Origin: Lasioglossum baleicum
Taxonomy: Eukaryota; Arthropoda; Insecta; Hymenoptera; Halictidae
Length of the DNA stretch: 64,000 nt
Assembly: GCF_051020765.1 (NCBI RefSeq)
Contig: NC_134931.1
Coordinates: 19,236,810-19,300,809, forward strand
Reading direction: 5' to 3'
The notes beneath the pieces are model-generated. The model made no database searches. It worked only from the letters and a program-made list of their open reading frames with translations, and was not told the DNA's origin. A program made the position numbers and the translations under genes. Positions 24,015-35,393 of the stretch are shown piece by piece; positions within the stretch are counted from its first letter, which is position 1, and each line of letters starts with the position of its first letter.

Positions 24015-27000
24015 TTAAGACAAATATCTGTCGATATAGTGTAACGTTTCAAATGCAACTTCAACCATAATAAGAATAATAATCATCCATTCTAAACGAA
24101 TATGATGACGGTCGCTTAAATGCGAAGATAGAATTCCAACAAGCTCCACGCAATGATTTATTTTCTCGTTAATAACCTGTGATATAAAATTAAGTAAATC
24201 TTCGGTATATCTTTTTAAGAACTACAAATATTCTTTACCACAACGGTTATCTTAAATTTGATGACTTACTCTTGTACGTTTAGTGATATTGAAATATGCA
24301 CATGTTTGTTGATATAGAATTTCCAAGTCGTCTCTTTCCCAGTAGAAGTCGGGAGTATCTAATAAATCTGAACTTAAATTGATCGAATGTCTCAATGCGA
24401 ATAATTCTCCCTGTTTTTTCAATACTTCCTGTTGATCTATCGTAAGCTTTCTGCCAAACTTTAAGTCTTCGGTAACAAATTCTATAGAATCTACGTAACT
24501 GTCTAAAGATGCTTCCCATATACCTAATTTCACCGATTGCGCAATTGCATTTGAAAATGTGTATTTATCTAGATTTGTTGCTCCCAGTGCTAACATAAAA
24601 TTTCCATTTTTTATGTGACTTTGTTTCCTGCAGAGAATTATACAAAAAAAAAATTCATAAATTGCAATATCCATATAAAACCCGTAGAAAATTAATTGGA
24701 TATCGAGAGAATTTTGTTTTTACACTACAGCGATAAAGCATATAAATTTGTTTACCCGCTATCCGTGTAAGCGTACGTCATTAATTCACACTCCGATCGA
24801 ATTACAGAGTCTGTATAAGAATTCTCTTCGTACTTCTTTAAAAATTTCAATATGTTGCCATATTCGAGATCGGTGATATTCCACATCACTACGGTACCTT
24901 CCCGAAAAAAGAAGATTTCCCTTGGTTCAAATTCTACTTCATACTTTGCCGTTGCATGTATGACATCTGGTAAAGCTGAAAACATAATCTAAATAGAGCA
25001 CAACAAAATAATTCAACGTTTACTAATCTTTTGGCATTATACTAACAACTTTTTCTCAGAGTACGCATAGTGCTACACATAATATATAATGCTAATTGGA
25101 CGCTAAACAATATTTTCAGTAATAGAAGCAGATAACGTTACAATATAAAATAGTGGAAAAAAATGTCGATAAATATCTTCAAAGTCTGTTTTTACCTTAT
25201 CCTTGTAATTAATACAAATATTTAAAAAATATTATGACATAGTCAAATCTATAAACTACGCAGGACACGCAGGTATTAATTATACAATTCTAGCACTATA
25301 TAATTGTAGAAATTTATCCTACTGTTTTTTTCTATTGAAATAGATTAATATTCCGATTAATATTATACAGGAAGGCGAGACAAATTGATTAAACATGGTT
25401 TTAACTTACAATATCGGTTCAAAATGTTTTACTTTAAGTTACTAAAGTACTTTACCTGACGAACGATATAGTAACATGTTCTTAACAAGGTTTTTAGATA
25501 CATATGTCGTTTAATCAACCAAAAATGGACTATCGCACGCGCCTAATCCTGTTGCTACGCCACCTTCGTTAGCAGTGGCTAACTTAGTTCTCAACATATG
25601 ACCACCTTGTTTATTAACATGTACATTATTTTCGTCAGCGATAATGATACCAAATATTCCTAGTTCGGAAACTGATTCTTGCGGTTTTACAGTTGCATTA
25701 TATTCTGGTCTAACCATGTAACTTTTATGAATCGGAGGGTAGATTTTGTCCATAAGTACCCAAGCTACCCTGTCTTGTTTGTATTTCACAGACTCTAAGA
25801 AATATTTTATATCCAATCCGTATTTGTTATTGCAGCCTCCTTCTCGTTGAGGCTTTAGTACGAATCGATGTGGATTTGCGATTCCCATTTCTATAGCTGC
25901 ATTTCCATGTTCATTAAAGTCTAACGCGTAATGTTCTGTACAAAACAGTACAATGCAATATTTTGCAGTCAACAATATAATCAAATATTATTTCTATCAC
26001 GGGTAAGAGAAGCAAGCAAAGTGAATTAAAAACAGGATAAAAACAAACAATGCCAAAATGAATAAATGATAATATAAAAGATATAAGAAACTATATGTAG
26101 TAATTAGAAAAAGTCATAGTTATAATTGTAGATTCAACAGAGAGGTGTATTATTAAGTATTATGTGAAGTATTTGTAAAAACTCCAAAAACGTTTATGTA
26201 AAAGTATGGAAATAAAATTATTATTATTATTATATTTCAGTAGATTCACTTACCAGTGAATATTTCTTTAACTTCGGCACATATCTTTTCGTTATCTAGA
26301 AATTTATTAATGACCCCAGGCATTGCAAGAGCCTGTTGAATCTTTTTTGTGCCTGCTAAATGATACTGAATAGTAGGACATTTAATCGCTAAAGATCTCT
26401 CTATAAGTAATCTTACTTCCCATTCCTTTCTTGTATGATATTGTCCAGGTTCGTACCCACATCTATAATACACTAAGGCTACGTTATAATTATCTACTAT
26501 CAATTCTTTGTTGGATCCCATTTTTGCTGTAGCAGCTAATTGCGTTAAATTCCGACGAATTACTCTGATATTTGGATTTTGTTTTCTAATTTCGAACTCG
26601 TGAAAATACTGATCGCATATGTTGTACGTAACATCTTCGACAACAAACAAAATCACTGCTCTGTAAACATTTATATGCTAATTATTTATTACAATGAACA
26701 TTCGTTTGCATTTAATGTTTAATATTTTTATCGTTAAATCTTTATTAATTTTTTAATATTTTCATCTTTAAAACGTAACCGAATATGAACACTATGAATT
26801 ACGAACATACTGTCGATCGCCGTACATATTCCATGCTTCTACCATACTAGAGGATATAGTTTTTAATGCATTATTCTCTGGTAAATTTTTTACTTTTTCG
26901 TGACAACCAAGTTCCGTTAACATATATTTGTGTAATTTGGTGGAAGCAGGTCCTAACCAACCAAAACCAGAAGCGATCGTGTTTATTTCCACTTGTTTCC

Positions 27001-29952
27001 AACAGCAGTATGGAATGGAGTTATTATGCGTGTCTTCGATTGGACATTTTGTATCTAACATTAAATCGGAGCGTAAAATACCAAGAGATATCTTTTGCGC
27101 AGATCCTCCTTCGCTATTTACAGTTTCACAGATTTTAAATAACTCTCTAGTAAAACTGTCAGCTTTTATAGTTTCTTCTAATGTTTCCTTTAAGAAGTTA
27201 AAATTCTGTGCCACCCTATGTATAAGTAAGTTTAATTTCGGTTGTATCTGACATGCATTCTCAAACTCTTTTCTTGGAAACGGGGACGGCATCAATATGA
27301 ACGGCGCAAATTGTAAGATGTTTTTATTATAATTTGTTTTCGGCCTCATACACATTCCATGCACGAGTGCCCAATCTTTAGCTTTCTCTATTAATTCTTC
27401 TAATTCTTTCTCCGAAACAGGTGGGTAAAGTATCGAGTCCATATTCATTTGTTTTATTATTGTAAATCTCTCGAGCAACCCCTTAAATTACAGATCTTAC
27501 TGAATCTCTGAAATCTAAATTATAATTTTCTTTAAACCTACACAATTTTCAAAACTTGTTTTATGTAAATTATTATTATAATTATTATTATTCTAGAGAT
27601 AGTTTTATAGAAATAGTTATATTAGTTATTATAGAAGTAGTTTTATAATAATTTTTTATTATAATCAAATATGTGTGTAGTTTATGTAATCGAATCACGT
27701 TTTATCGAACCACATTCTATCACGCGTCATATCAATTCGGCAATTGGAGCTTTGAGAGTCGATAACGTATTTAGAATCGGTTATCCTCGCTATCGTGCTT
27801 CGAACTTCGAACCAGTGCTTCGATTGTGCCCAAATTTTCTCGCACAGGCGCGAGAGAACAGTAACGTATCTACTATTAGGTAACAGAGCGGCCAGAGCCC
27901 TGACTCAGGGCCCCTGAGGCAGTTATATTGGCGGGAATGTACCGAAATAATCTTACCGGACAAAAAGACTCCAGGACGTGTCCTACGAGTTACAAAATAT
28001 ACACAAATACACTTGTTATACATTCATTTTTCAGAATCAAATCATATAAATTTTTAAAAATTCTGCGGAGTGCTTAAGGGACCCCATTTTATCGAGAAGC
28101 TTACGTTACTGTGGCTGAAATTGCCGCGGATGCGCGAGAAAATTTGGGCACAATCAAAGCACTGCTTTGAACGGCCCGTCGATGCAACAGGTCTGGTCGG
28201 GCCCAGGGTCTCCACCGAACAAAAATATTTCGTACTAGAATATACAAGAAAAAGGTACTAGATTTCCTGTCTAATTACAGTGTCCAACAAATTTCAACTT
28301 TATGTTCCCTAATTACTGTTGAGTCCTTCTTATAGAGTTCTGTGCGCTGATTCTGAATCTTTCCTTAATTTTTCTCCTATACACACAGTTTTTGAGAAAC
28401 ATGGCTTTGAAAAAAAACATATTTTTCAACTTTAAACAAATATTGTGATGTTATTATAAAAGATATTGAATTGTTCTTTACAGCAAAAGATTCTGTAGAC
28501 TTTCCCGAATACAGTGATATCCAATATTAATACATTATGATTGTTTGAACATGTTTAAACAATCATTAAAGACGGAGAGACACCACTTTTACACCAATTT
28601 TTGAAGATATCTTTCAATTTGTCTCAAAAAATAAGGGTCCAGCGGAAAATCGCCCTATACCACTCGATAGAGCAGACTTTTATCTTGGGCCCGTCGGCCG
28701 AACGAAACACGATAGCGCGGATAGCCGATTCTACATATGTATGTACGTCATCGACTCCCGGAGCTCCAATTTCCCAAGTGTGTGTTATTACACCATGCTT
28801 GTCAGTGACAAAAAGGTTATGATATGTAAAAAAATATGCTCTATTAGAAAGGTTTCAACTGAAAAATCACTCAAATAAATATGCACTCTCATGTGTAGGT
28901 AGATAATGTAATATACGTCATATGGATTTTGTACCCATATGTATTTAGTGATTTTAAATTTCTCTTAAGATAACTCACATATTGGTTATGTTCGAAACTA
29001 ACCTTCTATTTAGATAAAGTTAAATAAATAGCATAGAAAATTTCATGTAATTTGTAAATTGAAAGGACCACATTCAAATCGGTCCAAGTCAACTGTTTTT
29101 CATTTTGAAACATTTAATCTGCATGAATATCGGCACACATTTCTTGCCTGAATTTCTAGAATGATATAAACATTACTTTTCCAATAGAAAAAATAGATAA
29201 ATTTATATCGCTTAGAAAATTTGAATTTCGACGAACCGTAATAACTTTTTGTTTGGTATAAGTTTATCGAAATGTATTATAGCATCAACGAATAATAAAT
29301 ATGCTTATATCATTCTCGTAATAAATTTTTGCTTTAAACATAGAAATGTTATACTTACAGCTAGTCGTCGTACATATTGTATCAGGTACATATAATTTCT
29401 CTTCCGAAAGGCCTTGTACTAAATTTTCCAAGTTATATTCCTCCGCGGTAGCTAACGCTTTAACTTTCCATTCCTATAAATGAATAAGCCCTCATAATTC
29501 AGAATATTTCATTGAATTATATCATTGTATAAATAATATAAAATATGCAAGATATATTTTTTATCGTATACGTATTAATATCTTTAGTACTATCGTGACG
29601 CATTGTTATAATAAATATCGTCTACTTGTATTATTTATCGATTACTTACACCAAGTTCTTCGTTCTTTGGAAAAGGTCTTTTTTTAGGTCTCTTCTTTAG
29701 TTGGAGGGCAGAATAGTTGTCGCTCTTGTTTTGAATTACTTTAATTTCAGGTTTAGCTAATTCATATCGAATTCTACTACTATGTAAAAAATGATTACGG
29801 TTATATTGCAAATTTGATTTTATAAGAGACGGAGATCTAATTAATATTGGATTACATGATGTTAAAGTTGTTGTTATTTTTCTACAAGTATTAGAATTGA
29901 TATTGCTTTTGCAGTGCAATAAAACGCATCTTTGAATCACGGTCAAATTCAT
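24015..29952 (-). CDS. RMND1: RMND1 homologue (DUF155 mitochondrial protein)
   Basis: RMND1 is a mitochondrial inner-membrane protein needed for mitochondrial translation. Five coding exons: 29952-29650, 29473-29359, 24975-24756, 24627-24270 and 24176-24015 (303 + 115 + 220 + 358 + 162 nt). All junctions are GT-AG and phases agree, giving 385 residues (human 449). The N-terminus is basic and suits a mitochondrial presequence. The DUF155 core includes REIFFFREGTVVMWN, FSNAIAQSVKLGIWEASLD and KKQGELFALRHSINLSSDLL followed by DTPDFYWERDDLE. A hydrophobic segment at about 360-378 near the C-terminus is the family's membrane anchor. Intron 2 (29358-24976, 4.4 kb) contains the whole glutathione synthetase gene on the same strand. 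The ATG at 29952 is the first in frame. Confidence 0.93.
25511..27448 (-). CDS. GSS: Glutathione synthetase
   Basis: It joins gamma-glutamylcysteine and glycine with ATP to make glutathione, in the cytosol as a dimer. Three coding exons, 27448-26811, 26660-26254 and 25935-25511 (638 + 407 + 425 nt), have matching phases and GT-AG junctions and give 489 residues (human 474). Recognisable stretches are WKQVEINTIASGFGWLGP, RCGYEPGQYHTRKEWEVRLLIERS, the LAGTKKIQQALAMPG block, the glycine-rich ATP loop FVLKPQREGGCNN (around 373-385), SELGIFGIIIADE, and the C-terminal A-loop NEGGVATGLGACDSP. The start chosen is MNMDSIL; no better upstream ATG is in frame. The gene is nested in RMND1 intron 2, same strand, so it needs its own promoter above 27448 or shares the RMND1 transcript. 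Confidence 0.94.
27449..29358. other. RMND1 intron upstream of GSS: promoter area and repeats
   Basis: This part of the RMND1 intron must hold the GSS promoter if GSS is transcribed on its own. It begins with an AT-rich 'ttattattat' tract (27560-27670) and contains a foldback element (27813-28164). A segment at about 28600-28830 of GC-richer sequence may be another old repeat. No coding sequence is recognised. Confidence 0.5.
27813..28164. mobile_element. Foldback element with about 32-bp inverted repeats
   Basis: CAGTGCTTCGATTGTGCCCA and onward (27813-27844) is repeated inverted at 28133-28164 with one or two mismatches. The interior, 27900-28107, is a diverged inverse copy of 10677-10865. 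This links the two loci as copies of one non-autonomous family. No transposase is seen. Confidence 0.75.
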
Positions 29953-30097
29953 CTCACTTAATATTACATTCAATAGATTTGTAATGCAAGTGTTATGTAG
30001 AAACAAATATCATATAAAAATATTTGTATGTATCTTGTATAATCTACCAATAAAACTGAATATTTTGTATTTTACAAACAACTCCCGGTCATGCTTC

Positions 30098-30290
30098 GCA
30101 ATTCGCAACATATACATACAATAGACCATGGATATAGGAATATACAATAGACTGAATAGACTATAGACTAGTATAGACTATTTATAGACCACGGTGCACC
30201 GTGCTATAGACTGCGTACTTGTATAGTGTAGCCGTGTAGGCATAGACTTATAGAGATAGACCAAGATAGACTGCGTAGCCTGTACGAAGC
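30098..30290. repeat. ATAGAC motif cluster upstream of RMND1
   Basis: About nine ATAGAC hexamers, mostly followed by T or C, lie irregularly spaced between 30120 and 30285, mixed with TATAGA variants. The cluster is just upstream of the RMND1 start (29952). It could be a decayed tandem repeat or a set of binding sites. Confidence 0.6.
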
Positions 30291-30656
30291 GTTGAAGCCT
30301 GCCATGGCGGGCGAGGTATAAAGTGTGAGAGAGAGAGAGAGAGAGAGCCTGTTGTGGTCGTAAGGCGCTCTCTTTCTAATTGACGAGTTGGTGGGGAGAG
30401 ATTCGCCCAATGAAAGTAAGGAGTGCGTAAGAAGTGAGAGTTGTGTGTGTGTGACTGGCTCGCTGCACCCCCACCAACTATCGGTGAGCGAGTGAGATAG
30501 ATCAGCCGCCATGGGAGGCATGTTTCCATGTTTATAATACACCGTGGTCTATGGGTAGAAGTGGATGCCAGCGCTGCCGTTGGTTCGACCGGTGTACTGT
30601 ATCCCCGTACTCCTTTTCACCTCCGTGATCCTCTATACTTTGCCATGCGTTAGCGT

Positions 30657-30703
30657 CCCCAAAGAGGATTAGATCTAATCTATTCTATTCTAATCCTCTT
30701 TGA
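30657..30703. repeat. Perfect-stem hairpin
   Basis: CAAAGAGGATTAGA and its inverse TCTAATCCTCTTTG enclose a short AT-rich loop. It stands alone, with no run of T after it. Confidence 0.7.
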
Positions 30704-31147
30704 GCGTCCCTTCAGGCACCAATGAGGGGTATAGAGTGGTGTAGATCCGGATTTGACCTCGAAATTAGTTTGAGCTCCGACCAGTAGGGGAGCTGGGTAC
30801 ATTTTCTACAGTTGAATCGTCGAGAAGCACAGCAGCGCCAACGAGATACCATCTCGGCGGTGACAGCAGTCACTGCATCAATAAATGTTGCCGGTAAGTC
30901 AGGCTTCATCAGCAAGCGTGTACGTGTGCCTAGGCGGATTGTGCAAGTGCAAGGGTTCGGTATCTGACAAACCATTTCTCTATAATGCACATTTGAGACT
31001 CCTACGTGGTCACAATCGCTAGATAAAAGATCAATCTAGCGCGCGAGCTTGCCAAAGTGGCCTACTTTTGCGTTTTCAAGGCGTAATTTACATTATTCGG
31101 CAGCACAATGTCTGCCCGGGAGGCTCTGTAAGCAGGCCAAACAAGTG

Positions 31148-31231
31148 GGTTCTGTTTCTTGCTAAAGATGGTGTAGGTTCTATTCCATGCTAAAGATGAT
31201 GTAGGAGCTGTTCCAGGCTAAACATGATGTG
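31148..31231. repeat. 28-bp minisatellite, three units
   Basis: Three adjacent units of 28 bp share GGTTCTNTTC..GCTAAAGATG(A/G)TGTA, the third more diverged. Confidence 0.75.
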
Positions 31232-31747
31232 GAGACAAAACTAGCACGGCCAAACCCCGGGCGTGAATTCAACCTTTATATTTCATCTCTGTTTAAATAT
31301 AATGCTTCCTGTTTCTATAATCATTTTAAAGCTGAATAAATGTTTTTTTCGATTTATATAAATAAACTGTTATTTATTGATAGCAAACAAAATAATAGTT
31401 GTTGTTGAAAATTGATTTTTATCTCGATTTGTAATTGTCGGTAATGTCGGGTCTGACACTAAAATGATACATACTGGAACTTCTAACAATAAGAGCTCCA
31501 ATCGACAGTGACAAAAAAATACAGTGCATATCCGGTCTATCCTGTAACTCGTTTGTGGTTCCGTGTTATTAATGTTACCATAATAAAAGTGCAGATATAT
31601 ATTTATAACTTAGTCGAAAATAAAACATAATTAAAATGCTACTACCAAAAGTGTTATTTTCTTTCTAAAATATGTGTTATGTCAGAGTTAATTAAGTTTA
31701 CCACACATTGTACTTGTCATATTTGTATCCGTACATAGCAGACAAAA

Positions 31748-33773
31748 ATGCTAAACAGATTTAAATCAGCGTTTATGAATGCTGTGGGTGCAAGTGAGCT
31801 TGGCCTACAATATCCTAACGATTCGGATAACGACGCGATAACGGATTATATTAATTCTAATTTTACCACAGAAGTAGAAAACAAACCATACAGTCGTCCA
31901 AGTTTTCTAGGATTAACAACAGAGGAGACCCAAGTGTGTTATTGTATAAAGTACAATAACTATTACTATTGTTATGTTCTTGATAATAACTAGATGAAAT
32001 TTCTGTTACGTAGGTAAGTGCTGATCATAGAGTTAGACCGATCATAGTTCCAAGAGATCTGAGTCGATTACCTTGGTGTGCTGGTTACGCAGAATGTATA
32101 AACGCTGGGAAAAGTACTTGGAACGAAGATCAAGCCTCTGCGACCAGAGGGGATCTGAAATTAGATGATATTAATGTTACATTGCCTTACGTTATGTTTT
32201 CTATGTTCGATGGGCATGCTGGTTACCAAGTTGCTTTGACCGCAAGGCTACAATTACATAAAATAATTCTTGTAAGAACGGGTATTCATTAATTCGTATT
32301 GTTTTCTGTGTCGAGGATATTTTCTAATATTTATCGTATATTTCAGGAAAGGTTAATGGCAATACCAGGGAATATGTTACTAAACGAGAACGAAGACGAA
32401 CTGATAAAAGGAAGAGATTTAGTTATTGGTGCTATCGAGCTAGCGTATAGACAGATGGATCAAATGGTAGAAGCTCAGGCTCAAAGCGGAGGTGGTGGTT
32501 GCACAGCAATCACTATTTTATTCCTTAACGGTAGATTATATTCGGCGGGTGCTGGAGATTCTAGGTGAAAATTCAATTTCTTGAGCACAAAATATAAAGT
32601 GTGAAATATTATCTAACGAGTATCTAATGAACAGGGCTATACTCGTGACAGAAAAAGTTCAATGTGCGCTGACAAGAGATCATACTCCCGAATCAGAGTC
32701 GAACCGTGTCAGAGCACTCGGTCTTTTAAGAAGCAACGAGCTACTGAAAAGTCATTTCACGCCATTAGAATTTCGAGAACGTCCTTTACGAAAAGAATTA
32801 GGCTCCATGGTTTTATATAGGGAACCTTACATGACTGGTTGGGCGTATAAAGTATTAAGTCATTCTGATTTGAAACTACCTCTTATTTCTGGTCATGGGA
32901 AAAGGGTAATTATCTTTCACGTCTTTGCACATCGATTAACAATCATTTTCAATAGAGATTTATCAGTGAGTTCTTGTTTAGAGTCGAGTGATGGGAACTA
33001 TAGGGGTGACACGCGGATTTGGAGATCATGGCTTGAAGGCAGCTAATACAGGAGTGAACATAAAACCATTTCTGTCGTCGCAGCCAGAAGTACATTCCAT
33101 AAGTTTGGATAACTGCAATCTCACGGAACGTGATTGCGTTATCGTGGCCACAGATGGGCTCTGGGATGTTGTATCAGAGAAGGTAGCGGGAAATTTATTG
33201 AGAAAGACTCTGGCTCCTGATACACCATCGCTGGAATATAGGTATTTTGTTTTATAAATAGACAGTGGATTTTATGCATTTCTCACAAGAATGAGTAGGT
33301 TTAATTTAAATTGTAAAAACATTAGAAGAATCTTAAAAAATGCTGTTATATAATTTTCAACCTGTTAAACGTATTAAGAAAGAAAATAAATTTCTATATC
33401 ACTCCAGTTTGTTGCATTCGGAGAGAAAGTTTTTATTTTGCATAAATATCCGCTGCCTACTTATAAATGTATATTCCAACAATGAAATTTGCAAACATAT
33501 TTTCATTCCAGGCTTACAATGGGTGCTCAAGAATTAGTACAAGCAGCGAGAGGTAGATTAATCGGTAGAGTTTGGGTAGGTAAATCGGAAAATCCCGAAG
33601 AACAAGACGAAAAATTTTTACCAATGGCGTCGGTTGATGATATTAGTGTTCTAGTAGTACCATTATACCCCTATTCATGCGAGCATAAGCAATGGTGGAA
33701 AACGCTGCATCCAGGGAGATCCATCACATATACTATGGATTCGATATACATATCACCCAACAACACTCCATAG
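31748..33773 (+). CDS. PP2C-type protein phosphatase, PPM1H/J/M group
   Basis: This is a metal-dependent Ser/Thr phosphatase; vertebrate PPM1H removes phosphate from Rab GTPases. Six coding exons: 31748-31933, 32014-32271, 32347-32564, 32635-32905, 32982-33241 and 33512-33773. All phases match (1,455 nt), giving 484 residues. Group features are CAGYAECINAGKSTWNEDQA (around 84-103), the metal-binding MFDGHAG (126-132), GWAYKVL, GTIGVTRGFGDHGL (about 316-329), ATDGLWD (367-373) and a C-terminal DDISVLVVPLYP. The order and the SMVLYREPYMTGWAYK insert are typical of PPM1H rather than classical PP2C. Introns are short (70-270 bp). A poly(A) signal AATAAA lies at 34482. Confidence 0.92.
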
Positions 33774-34715
33774 TATACGACCAAAATTCCTGAAACTGAT
33801 TAATTTGTATTTTAGTAGGAGAGTTACAATTGAACAAGAATATTCACAAATTAGTGTAGCAACTAAATACCGAATCTTAATTGCTTTTACATTGCTTTTA
33901 AAACTTTATACATATTGCAGTTTCAAAACTTTCCAACAGGTTTTCATTTTGAGTGATAGTTGATCGTATACTGCCACCTTTCGAGAATGTAAATTAGAAG
34001 AATGCCATAACTATCAATAATTATTTAACGGAACATTCCAGTTTTAGAGTGTTGAGCATAATATAACTTGACTTTAAGTGTTATACAGCATCCAAAGTAG
34101 GAGGTAATGTTTGTTTGTTTTCGTAATGCGTGTGCATTATTTTAAGAGTGCTTCACGAAACATCATTGAAGGTATTCAAGTAGCGAATGAATTTGTACGG
34201 AAGTGATCTTTTCGAAATAATAACATTGTATTGTGACAAATAGTTTTGTTAGTTAATTTTGTATTTATTTTTATTTTATTATAATTACTTGGAATCAGTA
34301 TATACGAATTATTTTTAAGTGGTTGATCCACCTAAGACCAGAAACGAAAAAACATTGTATATAAAAGGTGCATTGCTTTTTTTTAGCAATGAATAATAAG
34401 AAGAAATAGGAACGTAAGTTTTATTTTTGTCTTTATATATTCTATTTTTATTTTGATGTAAACATTGTAATTGAAAAATTAAATAAACGTTCATTGTATT
34501 CATTTAGACAGCTCCAACCTCGTCTGTAATTACCAATCTAACTTGGTTACTTTCTTTTGATCGATATTAACATTATATTAACACTTTACCTACCGGAAGC
34601 ATATTAATAAGATTCTCATAGAAGTACATAGAAAATATATATAAATATTTTAAAGACCTAGGGGTAAGTAATTTGACATTATCACAAGAGATACTTGTAA
34701 ACAATAAATTGTAAG
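33774..34715. other. PPM1H-like gene 3' UTR and flank
   Basis: AT-rich sequence holds the probable 3' UTR, ending near the AATAAA at 34482-34487. At 34577-34600 a half copy of the TTAA/ACACTTTACC-type MITE end is present (compare 41231-41479); its other end was not found. Confidence 0.5.
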
Positions 34716-35069
34716 GGTACTGTTCTTCTGAGAAAGATAATTAAATATCGATTTCAGAGAATGCTCGAGATACTACTATATCGACATTGATTTGTATCAT
34801 ACATATCAGATTAATTATTTTCGATGTTTGTTGAATCTAGGAAATGCTATCATATCGGAATCATCTATAATGCACATAATAGAATCAATCATGGTACTGT
34901 TCTTCTGAGAAAGATAATTAAATATCGATTTCAGAGAATGCTCGAGATACTACTATATCGACATTGATTTGTATCATACATATCAGATTAATTATTTTCG
35001 ATGTTTGTTGAATCTAGGAAATGCTATCATATCGGAATCATCTATAATGCACATAATAGAATCAATCAT
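34716..35069. repeat. Perfect 177-bp tandem duplication
   Basis: 34716-34892 and 34893-35069 are two head-to-tail copies that I read as identical. The unit is AT-rich non-coding sequence beginning GGTACTGTTCTTCTGAG. Identity over the full length implies a very recent duplication or an assembly duplication. Confidence 0.9.
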
Positions 35070-35207
35070 GTGAACATATAGATAAGATTCGTTGAGTTAT
35101 CAATAGACAGCGGATCTTTAAAAATAGATTATTATAATATATACATACAACTATACATGTAAAAATAAGTCGAAAAAAAGGAATAACATTTTTTTGTTTG
35201 ACGCTTA

Positions 35208-35393
35208 TTCGTTTTCGAGAAAATCGAGTTTGAAAATGCAGCGAATACACGTGCTATTGCATATAGCTGCGTAGGAATTGTCTGACCCGTCTGACCATGA
35301 TCAACTGATCAACCAATTATACTTTGTGCATATACTAAAGACCAAAGCACGCGAACCTGGCGGAACTTTAAACTCGATTTTCTCGAGAACGAA
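35208..35393. repeat. Inverted repeat pair, 24-bp arms
   Basis: TTCGTTTTCGAGAAAATCGA.. at 35208-35231 and its near-inverse at 35370-35393 enclose about 138 bp. It is probably a small MITE; a related motif (GATTTTCTTGAAAACAAAGC) is in the egghead intron near 8403. Confidence 0.6.

Larger units (their letters stand above)
30291..31747. other. Divergent intergenic region RMND1 / PPM1H
   Basis: The two genes point away from each other across this stretch. It holds a (GA) tract at 30327-30347, a hairpin at 30657-30703, a three-unit minisatellite at 31148-31231, and GC-richer sequence at 30710-31260 that looks like an old repeat (open frame on the minus strand at 30712-30990 without recognised similarity). 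The PPM1H promoter is expected near its right end. Confidence 0.5.
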
